Origin: Candidatus Methanophagales archaeon
GTDB lineage: Archaea; Halobacteriota; Syntropharchaeia; Alkanophagales; Methanospirareceae
Reading direction: 5' to 3'
Assembly: GCA_021161765.1 (NCBI GenBank)
Contig: JAGGZZ010000164.1
Location: 1 to 7,537, forward strand
Length of the DNA: 7,537 nt
Below, one piece after another: positions 1 to 4,882 of this stretch (position 1 is the stretch's first letter; each line of letters begins with the position of its first letter). Position numbers and translations under genes: made by a program. The notes beneath the pieces are model-generated. The model saw nothing but the letters and a program-made list of their open reading frames with translations. It ran no database searches and was not told the origin of the DNA.

Positions 1-475
1 ATGCCCTTGAAATTGCCAGGACATACACTTTCCTCGCTCCGTTTTCTTTCAAAACCCTCGCACATTCATTCGTTGTAGCACCAGTAGTGAAAACGTCATC
101 CAGTATCAAAATGGTTTTTCCACGAATTGCATCCTTTTCTTCATCATCTTCGACAGTAAATGCTCCCCTTATTACTTCTGTCCTCTCTTCTCTGCTTAAA
201 TCTCTCAATCTGACTTCACTGCATCTCGATAGAACCATGAAATTTATTTCAATGAAATCCACCAAACCCTGAACAACTACCAATATCATTGAAATATGGT
301 CAAAGCCGACTTCTTCTATCCGTTCATCACCCGAAGGAACTAGAATCGTCATCTCCACACCAAGTTCTTCGCGTTCTTCCTTATGCTCAAATAACCAGTT
401 AGCAACGAGAATTCCAAGTGGTATTGCCAATCCAATATTTGAAGGCCATCCAAAAAAAATAAGTTCTACTTCCAC
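1..475 (-). CDS. ComF-family phosphoribosyltransferase, 3' end cut by window edge
   Basis: Read on the minus strand from a GTG at 475, this open frame gives 158 residues and runs off the window at base 1. It carries a type I phosphoribosyltransferase PRPP loop (ILDDVFTTGATT, around residues 124-135), preceded by hydrophobic strand residues and followed by NECARVLKENGA and VYVLAIS, the usual helix-strand order of ComF proteins. Before it are ILVPSGDE (a position where ComF relatives have VPVP) and an LSREERTEVIRGAF stretch resembling the family's R..NV.GAF segment. No N-terminal cysteine zinc motif is present. The frame closes upstream at a TAG at 479-481, so GTG 475 is the longest option; ATG 352 would remove the predicted first strand. 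It follows purD by about 90 bases on the same strand, so co-transcription is plausible. The substrate is unknown; ComF is known for DNA uptake in bacteria, and its archaeal role is unclear to me. Confidence 0.8.
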   Translation of the reverse strand, partial: MEVELIFFGWPSNIGLAIPLGILVANWLFEHKEEREELGVEMTILVPSGDERIEEVGFDHISMILVVVQGLVDFIEINFMVLSRCSEVRLRDLSREERTEVIRGAFTVEDDEEKDAIRGKTILILDDVFTTGATTNECARVLKENGARKVYVLAISRA

Positions 476-543
476 AATCTATTCTTTTGTTCCTGATTTC
501 ATTCATAATCTTTTATTTTTTAGCGGCTTAGTTTCTCGGTTAT

Positions 544-575
544 CTAACCTGCTAAACACCTAACCCCCTAACCCC
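544..575. repeat. Four tandem 8-base CTAA-headed units at the purD 3' end
   Basis: CTAA recurs at exactly 8-base spacing (544, 552, 560, 568): CTAACCTG, CTAAACAC, CTAACCCC, CTAACCCC. The last unit contains the purD stop codon. On the minus strand (the purD mRNA sense) this reads as TTAG-rich DNA next to several G runs in the last codons of purD (about 563-597), so the transcript end has four runs of four or more G with loops of about 10, 2 and 3. A G-quadruplex is possible but untested. Confidence 0.6.
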
Positions 576-1962
576 TTCCCCTTCTCATCCTCCCCACACT
601 CCTCTCTATATGATACTCCGCACCAATATCCCCCCTGTTCCACAACGCACCGTCTATATTTCTAATGCCATCCAGCGAAATTTCCCTTGCCTCCGCTATG
701 CTTTCACCAATGCCCACCGTGCAGACCGTTCTTGAGCCGAGCGCATAAGTATGCCCATCTTCCCTCAACTCCATAGACCCGGGATAAATCCTCAGATTAT
801 CGCCATATTGTTCCTGCAGCGCATACGCACTACTCAAATCCACCCTTCTATTCCCGCTGTATTTCACCCGGTACCCACCATAGTCCATCGGCACGGCATA
901 CGTCACCACCGTCGCTTTCGCATCGCACTCTACCCGCGAAAGATTCCCTTCTATCATACGGAAGCAGACATCCACAAAATCGCTTTTCAGAACAGGCAGC
1001 ACATTCTGTATCTCGGGGTCACCGGGTCGGCTGTTTATCTCCAGTATCTTCGCACCCTTGCCCGTATGCATAAAGGCAACGTAAAAAGGTATTCCTCTCA
1101 GCCCTTCGTTACTCGCATTACCTCTAAGCTGGTTGAATATCTTTTGAACCATTCGTTCCTCTTCTTCTCTATCGCTTTTATCCATAAACGGCAGCCAATC
1201 TTTATTATCCTTGTAAGAGCCCATCCCCCCGGTATTTTCACCGATGTCCGCATCAAAAGCGCGTTTGTAATCGCGTGTCTCAGGGAGAACCGCAAGTCGC
1301 TTACCATCGCAGAACGCCTGGAAACTCGATTCCTCGCCCTCAACCTTCTCTTCTATTATCACGTCGCTGCCACCGTCAAAGATAGACATAAAATGCTCGA
1401 ATAGACGCTCTCTACTGGTAAAGTGGTCGCCCCACACGCCTACGCCCTTACCCGCTGCGGGTTTATCCGGCTTCACCGCTACTTCATCCCCTATTTCGTC
1501 TAAAAAATCCCATACCGCTCTTTTCACTTCGCTTACGCTTTCGTACTCGCTCGCACAGGGGAACAGTTTAAACCGTGGATTTGCCTCCGCACAGCATTCC
1601 TCGAGTAGAAGCCGCTGCGCAGCTTTGCTCTCTTCTATCGCATATCTTTTCGTGGGACATATCATTGCAACACCTGTCTTACTCTCGACTGCGTCTCTAA
1701 CACCCGCTATTATCGGTTTCTCAGGGCAGCAGAAACCAAAATCTATCTCGGTTTTATTCGCCTCCACGAAGTCGCATATTTTCCCAACGTCCAGATCAGG
1801 AATGACCACGTGCTTCGTTGCATGCCTCACGTTAAATGGATTCCTCTGCTTATCGACAACGTAAAAACGAGCTTTGTAGTCTTCGCTTCTGTTCAACGCG
1901 TCTATCACCGCAGCAGCCCTCGAACCATAAGAAATGACCAATATCCCTACTCGTTCTCCCAT
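568..1962 (-). CDS. purD: Phosphoribosylamine-glycine ligase (GAR synthetase), divergent
   Basis: A 464-residue ATP-grasp enzyme. PurD joins glycine to 5-phosphoribosylamine with ATP, the second step of de novo purine synthesis, in the cytosol. Visible hallmarks: CCPEKPIIAGVRD (79-90) matching the family's GPE.PL..G..D; ICPTKRYAIEESKA (101-114) matching GP...AA..E.SK; VKPDKPAAGKGV (163-174), the ATP-binding strand and glycine loop; RDYKRAFD (230-237) and NTGGMGSY (243-250); EINSRPGDPEIQNVLP (308-323), the counterpart of EFN.RFGDPE.Q; and a C-terminal domain ending with DGALWNRGDIG. Length is slightly above the common 420-430. The N-terminus reads ISYGSRAAAVIDAL where most PurD have a GxGxREHA loop, so the substrate-entry domain is unusual. 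Start ATG 1962 is the only sensible one; no clear ribosome binding site precedes it, and a TATA-like sequence lies 20-26 bases upstream, fitting a leaderless message. comF follows on the same strand. Confidence 0.9.
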   Translation of the reverse strand: MGERVGILVISYGSRAAAVIDALNRSEDYKARFYVVDKQRNPFNVRHATKHVVIPDLDVGKICDFVEANKTEIDFGFCCPEKPIIAGVRDAVESKTGVAMICPTKRYAIEESKAAQRLLLEECCAEANPRFKLFPCASEYESVSEVKRAVWDFLDEIGDEVAVKPDKPAAGKGVGVWGDHFTSRERLFEHFMSIFDGGSDVIIEEKVEGEESSFQAFCDGKRLAVLPETRDYKRAFDADIGENTGGMGSYKDNKDWLPFMDKSDREEEERMVQKIFNQLRGNASNEGLRGIPFYVAFMHTGKGAKILEINSRPGDPEIQNVLPVLKSDFVDVCFRMIEGNLSRVECDAKATVVTYAVPMDYGGYRVKYSGNRRVDLSSAYALQEQYGDNLRIYPGSMELREDGHTYALGSRTVCTVGIGESIAEAREISLDGIRNIDGALWNRGDIGAEYHIERSVGRMRRGRG

Positions 1963-1980
1963 CTTATTTCACGTAGATAT

Positions 1981-1989
1981 CTATTTGAG
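1981..1989 (-). promoter_or_regulatory. TATA-like box of purD formed by the end of repeat copy A
   Basis: On the minus strand the repeat ends with CTCAAATAG. Its TCAAATA core sits 20-26 bases before the purD ATG, a distance compatible with an archaeal TATA box and transcription starting at or very near the start codon. No purine-rich BRE is obvious on its upstream side, which is still repeat sequence, so the call is tentative. Confidence 0.35.
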
Positions 1990-2080
1990 ACACAGATTTA
2001 CACGGATTTATTTTAGTTGAACCATGCTTATGCTGATGCTGATCCTTACCATCTGTGTTAATCTGCGTTAATCTGTGTCT
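1981..2080 (-). repeat. Intergenic palindromic element, copy A (facing purD)
   Basis: Arms of contiguous 10-base units face each other. At 2051-2080 are ATCTGTGTTA, ATCTGCGTTA and ATCTGTGTCT; at 1990-2009 are ACACAGATTT and ACACGGATTT, then CTATTTGAG at 1981-1989. Read on the minus strand this has the same order as the plus-strand copies at 2594, 3535, 4691 and 6491: left arm, variable A/T-rich centre, AAATCYGYGT units, CTYAAATAG. The outer 23 bases of the two arms pair at 19 positions. The centre holds a small GCTTATGCTGATGCTGAT repeat. It fills most of the gap between the divergent purD and pfdB. Confidence 0.85.
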
Positions 2081-2099
2081 ATAATTTATTTTTAAAACA

Positions 2100-2130
2100 T
2101 TTCTTTTTGAAAGAAAGGTTTATCTATAAA
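2100..2130 (+). promoter_or_regulatory. Probable pfdB promoter with overlapping small palindrome
   Basis: A purine-rich GAAAGG (2113-2118) followed by TTTATCTATAAA (2119-2130) resembles an archaeal BRE plus TATA box. A start site about 25 bases on would leave a short leader containing the ribosome binding site at 2161-2167. The BRE overlaps a perfect 7-base inverted repeat, TTTCTTT (2100-2106) and AAAGAAA (2110-2116), which could be an operator or chance in A/T-rich DNA. Confidence 0.45.
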
Positions 2131-2160
2131 CTATCTATATTAAGTAGGATAGAAAATAAT

Positions 2161-2167
2161 GAGGAAG
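2161..2167 (+). promoter_or_regulatory. Ribosome binding site deciding the pfdB start
   Basis: GAGGAAG lies five bases before the ATG at 2173. It favours this start over the in-frame upstream codon at 2107, whose extra 22 residues (beginning MKERFIYKL, or read from TTG) would not fit the prefoldin N-terminal helix. Confidence 0.6.
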
Positions 2168-2172
2168 ATGCG

Positions 2173-2556
2173 ATGAGTGGAAGTAGTGAAATACCGCCCC
2201 AGGTGCAAAATCTGTTCGCTCAGCTACAGCAGCTAAAAGTCCAGATAGAAGCCGTGGGAAGGCAAAAGATGCAGGTGGACGCCTTATTGAAAGACGCTGA
2301 AAATGCTCTGGAAGAATTGGAGAAGCTCGATGAACAATCCGTTATCTATCGCGCGGTTGGCGAGTTGCTGATAAAATCAGAGAGGGAAGCAGTGAAGGCA
2401 GACTTATCAGAGAAGAAGGAGACCTACGATCTGAGATCGAAGACGTTGGAAAGGCAAGAGGAGAGAGTGCAGAAAAAATATCAGCAGTTGCAGCAACAGT
2501 TACAAGAAGCTTTAGGTGGTGTCGGTGCTGGAGTTACGCAGACGGCGGGTGCGTAA
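2173..2556 (+). CDS. pfdB: Prefoldin beta subunit
   Basis: A 127-residue subunit of the archaeal hexameric chaperone prefoldin (two alpha, four beta), which holds unfolded proteins in the cytosol and passes them to the group II chaperonin. The sequence is the classical helix, hairpin, helix: an N-terminal coiled coil opening with the family signature PPQVQNLFAQLQQLK (8-22), continuing to about residue 52; a short beta hairpin, VIYRAVGELLIKSEREAV (57-74), where the family has VYK.VG.lLvk...eev; and a C-terminal coil with EKKETYDLRSKTLERQEER (80-98). Length matches the usual 110-125 plus a small Gly/Ala/Thr tail (115-127). It diverges from purD with repeat copy A between them and converges on cofE with copy B between them, so it is probably transcribed alone. 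Confidence 0.95.
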   Translation: MSGSSEIPPQVQNLFAQLQQLKVQIEAVGRQKMQVDALLKDAENALEELEKLDEQSVIYRAVGELLIKSEREAVKADLSEKKETYDLRSKTLERQEERVQKKYQQLQQQLQEALGGVGAGVTQTAGA

Positions 2557-2593
2557 AGATGGTTGTTCAACGAGAAAAGCAGAAAATAAATTA

Positions 2594-2681
2594 GGGACAC
2601 AGATTAAGACAGATGATAAGAATAAACACGGTTAAACTAAAATAAATCTGCGTAAATCTGTGTAAATCCGTGTCTTAAATA
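2594..2681 (+). repeat. Intergenic palindromic element, copy B (between convergent genes)
   Basis: The left arm begins GGACACAGATTAAGACAGAT (2595-2614) and the right arm is AAATCTGCGT, AAATCTGTGT, AAATCCGTGT (2644-2673) followed by CTTAAATA (2674-2681). It is very close to copy E (4691-4767): both share GATGATAAGAAT in the centre and the same unit order. Unlike the other copies, its CTTAAATA end does not face a gene start; it lies in the gap where pfdB and cofE converge. There a hairpin could end transcripts from both sides. Confidence 0.85.
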
Positions 2682-2721
2682 TTAGCTAAACGGACATTTC
2701 AACCTCAGCATGCACAGCACC

Positions 2722-3513
2722 TTACCTGAAGAGGTCGTCTTCGCGATTGAGCAAAACGTCTTTTATCTCGCCTTTGTCCCTTTTTATGTTCAATCCACGC
2801 ACGATTGCAATGGGTACGCCTTCCCTAAATTCACCCATCACGAGATTCGCAGCTGCGCATATCTCGTCCACCACGGCTTCTTTTGTTATCCTTGCGATTT
2901 TTCCAAATCTGTCTGCTTCGCCCCTTCTGTCCAGCACAGCGGGAATGCCGGAAACCGCTATACAGATTCCCGTTACGCCGTCTCTAAAAGCTCTACCAAA
3001 GGAATCAGCAAGCAAAACGGATATTTCTTTCCCGCTTCTTTCTTCTATTTCCTTTTTAAGCTGTGACGCACTTCGCTGCGGATTCTCGGGTAGCGAAACC
3101 GCCTTTCCTTCTTCAACGTTTGACTCATCAACACCTGCATTTGCGCATATAAAACCTTGCTTTGTCTCCACGATGATAATCTTTCTTTCGGCTCGCACGA
3201 CCTCCTTTGCGTCGTTGAGAACCAGCTGGACAACTCTTGGGTCTTTATCCATTTCGTTTGCAATCCGTCTTGCATCGTTGCCCACCTTCACATCAGAAAG
3301 GTCAATGACTCTGCCTTCGCTCTTCGCTATTATCTTAGATGTGAAAACTACTGCATCACCATCCTCTAATTCCAGCTCTTTCCGTCCCAGTGCGTTAAAA
3401 AACAAATCAGCTATGTTGTCCCCTTCCCTTATCTCCGGAAGCCCATCTATGCCTATTATTTCCAGGTGGTCGTTGACCGTGCACGCAGTGCGTTCCAAAT
3501 CTCTCTTCTCCAT
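2722..3513 (-). CDS. cofE: Coenzyme F420-0:L-glutamate ligase
   Basis: A 263-residue enzyme that uses GTP to add L-glutamates through gamma linkages to F420-0, the last steps of making coenzyme F420 (cytosolic hydride carrier of methanogens and relatives). Family features: HLEIIGIDGLPEIREGDNIA (16-35) matches the EIIGL.GIPEI..GDdla opening; VVFTSKIIAKSEGR (55-68); GFICANAGVDESNV (120-133), the conserved G.v.AnAGvD.SN loop; LADSFGRAFRDGVTGI (168-183), with family FGRPWR replaced by FGRAFR; AVLDRRGEADRFG (192-204); and the ending EDDLFR. Start ATG 3513 is preferred; the longer reading from GTG 3549 adds 12 residues, and its codon lies within the left arm of repeat copy C. No strong ribosome binding site is seen for either. 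It diverges from the trm112-like gene. Confidence 0.93.
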   Translation of the reverse strand: MEKRDLERTACTVNDHLEIIGIDGLPEIREGDNIADLFFNALGRKELELEDGDAVVFTSKIIAKSEGRVIDLSDVKVGNDARRIANEMDKDPRVVQLVLNDAKEVVRAERKIIIVETKQGFICANAGVDESNVEEGKAVSLPENPQRSASQLKKEIEERSGKEISVLLADSFGRAFRDGVTGICIAVSGIPAVLDRRGEADRFGKIARITKEAVVDEICAAANLVMGEFREGVPIAIVRGLNIKRDKGEIKDVLLNREDDLFR

Positions 3514-3534
3514 TCTTTCTACTTCTGCGGAGTA

Positions 3535-3625
3535 ACCACAAGATTCCACAGATTTCCACGAGATTATTTAATTTATTATTGGAATAAATATGAATTAAAT
3601 CCGTGTAAATCTGCATCTTAAATAG
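3535..3625 (+). repeat. Intergenic palindromic element, copy C (facing trm112-like gene)
   Basis: The left arm has three 10-base units, CCACAAGATT, CCACAGATTT, CCACGAGATT (3536-3565). An A/T-rich centre follows (3566-3596), then AAATCCGTGT and AAATCTGCAT (3597-3616) and CTTAAATAG (3617-3625). The left arm differs from copies A, B and E (CCAC rather than ACAC starts), whereas the right arm and its end match them. It separates cofE from the divergent trm112-like gene and overlaps the longest possible cofE reading frame. Confidence 0.8.
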
Positions 3626-3651
3626 AGGAAAGTTATACTTTATGTACAATG
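3617..3651 (+). promoter_or_regulatory. Shared promoter/start box before the trm112-like gene
   Basis: CTTAAATAG from the repeat is followed by AGGAAAG, TTATACTTTATGTACA and the ATG. The same order occurs before pyrG (4759 onward) and nrdJ (6556 onward). TTAAATA lies 25-31 bases before the ATG, a TATA-box distance for a leaderless message. GGAAAG-TTATAC could also be read as BRE plus TATA, but transcription would then start inside the gene unless the true start is Met6. No ribosome binding site lies at normal distance. Confidence 0.5.
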
Positions 3652-3846
3652 AAAAAAGAGCTGATGGATATACTCGCCTGCCCGATGTGCAAGGGCGATC
3701 TGGAATTGAGTGTGGAAGAAGAGGAAGAAGGAAAAGGGGAGATTGTAAAAGGCAGTTTGTACTGCCGAAAATGCGACCTGCGATATCCAATAGAGGATGG
3801 CATACCCAATCTATTACCACCCGAGCTAAGACAAGCGTCTGAGTAA
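3649..3846 (+). CDS. Trm112-like zinc-binding methyltransferase activator
   Basis: A 65-residue protein with the pattern of the Trm112 family: MKKELMDILACPMCKGDLEL at the N-terminus, an acidic stretch (23-31), LYCRKCDLRYPIEDGIPNLL (37-56) and a short tail. Cys11, Cys14, Cys39 and Cys42 form a four-cysteine zinc site. From family knowledge, Trm112 is a small partner that stabilises and activates S-adenosylmethionine-dependent methyltransferases acting on tRNA, rRNA and translation factors, including in archaea; no partner gene is next to this one. Length is typical of archaeal members. The start is secure because the family begins right at this Met-Lys-Lys. An out-of-frame ATG lies 7 bases upstream (3642) and opens a 66-codon overlapping frame that I regard as a shadow. 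Confidence 0.88.
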   Translation: MKKELMDILACPMCKGDLELSVEEEEEGKGEIVKGSLYCRKCDLRYPIEDGIPNLLPPELRQASE

Positions 3847-3847
3847 A

Positions 3848-3869
3848 GTTTGCATTTTTGTGCTTGTTT
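3848..3869 (+). terminator. T-rich stretch after the trm112-like gene
   Basis: Directly after the stop codon the plus strand is T-rich, with runs of five (3855-3859) and three T and no hairpin. Archaeal transcription can end at such T tracts. The stretch ends where the CACAGAG-type repeat begins. Confidence 0.35.
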
Positions 3870-3992
3870 ACCACAGAGCTCGCCGAGAACACCGAGAGCA
3901 AAGAAAGATGAAACAAGAAATATTTAAAAAGAATCGCCCCAGAGACCCCAGAGGACACAGAGGGTAAATATTTACTCGGTGTACTCTGTAGC
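3870..3992. repeat. CACAGAG-type inverted repeat, copy D (second repeat family)
   Basis: The left part reads ACCACAGAGCTCGCCGAGAA then CACCGAGAGC (3870-3899). After an A-rich centre comes CCCCAGAGACCCCAGAGGAC with ACAGAGGG, then TAAATATTTA and CTCGGTGTACTCTGTAGC (to 3992). The last part is complementary both to the start of the element and to the adjacent CAGAGGACACAGAGG, so about 3950-3992 can fold into a long hairpin around TAAATATTTA with two mismatches and a two-base bulge. The unit (CACAGAG / CACCGAG) differs from the ACACAGATTT unit of the other copies but has the same architecture and the same intergenic location. Confidence 0.7.
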
Positions 3993-4002
3993 AATAGCAA
4001 AA

Positions 4003-4017
4003 TTATACTTTACAATG
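4003..4017 (+). promoter_or_regulatory. Short form of the shared start box before the membrane-protein gene
   Basis: TTATACTTTACAATG (4003-4017) matches the box before the trm112-like gene, TTATACTTTATGTACAATG, minus four bases (TGTA). It decides the start at 4015 rather than the in-frame GTG at 3979. No TTAAATA precedes it at the spacing seen elsewhere; the nearest similar A/T block is TAAATATTTA at 3964-3973, 42-51 bases upstream of the ATG. Confidence 0.4.
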
Positions 4018-4647
4018 AAAAAGATACAGCAAAGAATATACTTGAGTAGGGAGCGGGTGAATTCGATAGAGTTTGAGCATGAGATATTGAGTATTCCGCT
4101 TAAAGCGGGTGATGAGATGAGTTTTGAGATACTTATAATTAACCACGGGGAACCGACACACGTGCATTTTTCGTTGAGTGAAGAAGTAAAAGACAAGGTG
4201 ATGATATTACAGGATAAGGTATATGTAATAGACGAGGAGAAGATAGCGGCGATTGTAAAACTGCCAAAAAGCTATGCGGGAGCCGTAGACGACGGGTTGG
4301 ATGCAGGAAATATATTCGTCAGCACGGGATATGGGGCGGCGAAAAAGAGCTTTTCTGTTGAGATAGTAGAGGAAGACGTAGAAGGCGAGGGGTATGGTAA
4401 AGGAACGGGAGAAATAGTAGGCGGGTGGATAGGGGAAAGCGAGGTGAAAAAGGAAACCGCGGAGACCGAAGTCGAGATATCACCCGAGAAAAAGGCTCTT
4501 TTAAGACGATTAACGATTTCAACGTTGTTAATGGCTTTGTTTTTGGTTTTTGTCTTCGGTGTCTTCTTTTCTTTTCATCCTTTCAATTTCGTTTTTGCTT
4601 TAATCGCCGCTATGATTTTTATTTTTATCGTCATTTATAATCTGTAA
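4015..4647 (+). CDS. Unrecognised tail-anchored membrane protein with an N-terminal beta-rich domain
   Basis: A 210-residue protein of unknown function. Residues 1-120 look like one beta-sandwich-type domain with alternating hydrophobic strands and two notable motifs: INHGEPTHVHFSLSEE (42-57) and FVSTGYGAAKKSFSVEI (101-117). A Gly- and Glu-rich linker follows (121-158). Then come a basic patch, KKALLRRL (159-166), and two membrane segments, about 167-186 and 190-208, separated by SFHPF. There is no signal peptide, and the basic patch before the first membrane segment suggests the soluble domain stays in the cytoplasm (inference). The NHGEP-HVH motif and layout remind me of small haloarchaeal membrane proteins of uncharacterised DUF type, but I cannot confirm that here. 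The ATG at 4015 is chosen over GTG 3979 because it sits in the start box shared with neighbours. The C-terminal codons are very T-rich, as expected for membrane helices. Confidence 0.75.
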   Translation: MKKIQQRIYLSRERVNSIEFEHEILSIPLKAGDEMSFEILIINHGEPTHVHFSLSEEVKDKVMILQDKVYVIDEEKIAAIVKLPKSYAGAVDDGLDAGNIFVSTGYGAAKKSFSVEIVEEDVEGEGYGKGTGEIVGGWIGESEVKKETAETEVEISPEKKALLRRLTISTLLMALFLVFVFGVFFSFHPFNFVFALIAAMIFIFIVIYNL

Positions 4648-4650
4648 AAA

Positions 4651-4670
4651 CGACGAGATTTCACAAGATT
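4651..4670. repeat. Degenerate fragment of the repeat arm
   Basis: CGAGATTTCACAAGATT, just after the membrane-protein stop codon, resembles the units CCACGAGATT and CCACAAGATT in the left arm of copy C, in swapped order. It lies about 20 bases before copy E and may be a decayed partial copy. Confidence 0.35.
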
Positions 4671-4690
4671 AAAAAAAGAAAGTAAATTAT

Positions 4691-4767
4691 AGACACAGAT
4701 CAACGCAGATGATAAGAATCAAGAAAATAAATCTGCGTAAATCAGTGTAAATCTGTGTCTTAAATAG
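4691..4767 (+). repeat. Intergenic palindromic element, copy E (facing pyrG leader)
   Basis: The left arm is AGACACAGAT, CAACGCAGAT (4691-4710), then GATAAGAATC and an A-rich centre. The right arm is AAATCTGCGT, AAATCAGTGT, AAATCTGTGT (4729-4758), ending CTTAAATAG (4759-4767). It is the closest relative of copy B, sharing centre sequence as well as arms. The ends AGACACAGAT and ATCTGTGTCT are perfect inverted repeats, so the element can fold back on itself. Confidence 0.87.
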
Positions 4768-4882
4768 AAGGAAGCTATACCTTATATGCAACAAGAAATC
4801 AGAAAACAGAATTTTGACCCCTGTTCTCGGGCTTCTTGTATTTTCATAATAAAAAGGAGCTAAACAGATACCGTAAGTGAAG
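4759..4882 (+). promoter_or_regulatory. Promoter and long leader of pyrG, with foldable RNA
   Basis: CTTAAATAG, AAGGAAGCTATACCTTAT repeats the box before trm112 and nrdJ, but here the pyrG start is about 120 bases past TTAAATA rather than 25-35. If transcription starts near 4786-4792 as in the other copies, pyrG has a leader of about 90-100 bases. The leader can form a 7-base stem, ACAAGAA (4791-4797) with TTCTTGT (4833-4839), and alternatively ACAG (4806-4809) with CTGT (4821-4824); a CCC/GGG pair lies between. A GGAG (4856-4859) is 23 bases before the pyrG ATG, too far to serve it normally. Confidence 0.45.
4786..4863 (+). CDS. Possible 25-codon leader ORF upstream of pyrG
   Basis: ATG 4786 opens a 25-codon frame (begins MQQEIRKQ, ends FIIKRS) closing at TAA 4861-4863, 19 bases before the pyrG ATG. 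The ATG occupies the place of the upstream ATG in the ATGTACRATG motif before trm112 and nrdJ, and TTAAATA lies 20-26 bases before it. A GGAG overlaps its last codons. It could be a translated leader peptide, a remnant of a displaced gene start, or chance; the short length gives no coding statistics. Confidence 0.25.
   Translation: MQQEIRKQNFDPCSRASCIFIIKRS

Noticed and set aside
87..272. 61-codon plus-strand frame at the left end
   Set aside because: It lies opposite the ComF PRPP-loop region and is Ser-rich without features.
544..597. A real telomere at the TTAGGGG-like stretch
   Set aside because: Only two exact CTAACCCC units occur, inside and next to a coding region on a continuing sequence; archaeal chromosomes are circular.
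751..1404. Long plus-strand open frame opposite purD
   Set aside because: It is antisense to a purD frame with clear ATP-grasp motifs and has no recognisable protein features of its own.
1981..2080. The 10-base repeats as a CRISPR array
   Set aside because: Units are contiguous, with no spacers, are arranged as opposed arms, and are far shorter than CRISPR repeats. No cas gene is visible.
2747..3535. 262-codon plus-strand open frame opposite cofE
   Set aside because: It mirrors cofE codon by codon on the other strand and is Ser/Pro-rich low-complexity; cofE has all the family motifs.
3642..3842. 66-codon frame overlapping the trm112-like gene
   Set aside because: It lacks the family pattern, is Arg/Gly-rich as expected for a frame-shifted reading, and the in-phase Trm112 frame has four zinc cysteines. 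Only its ATG is of interest.
3407..4000. 197-codon minus-strand frame running through trm112 and both flanking repeats
   Set aside because: It overlaps a clear Trm112 gene and two repeat elements and starts at a TTG; it is a shadow.
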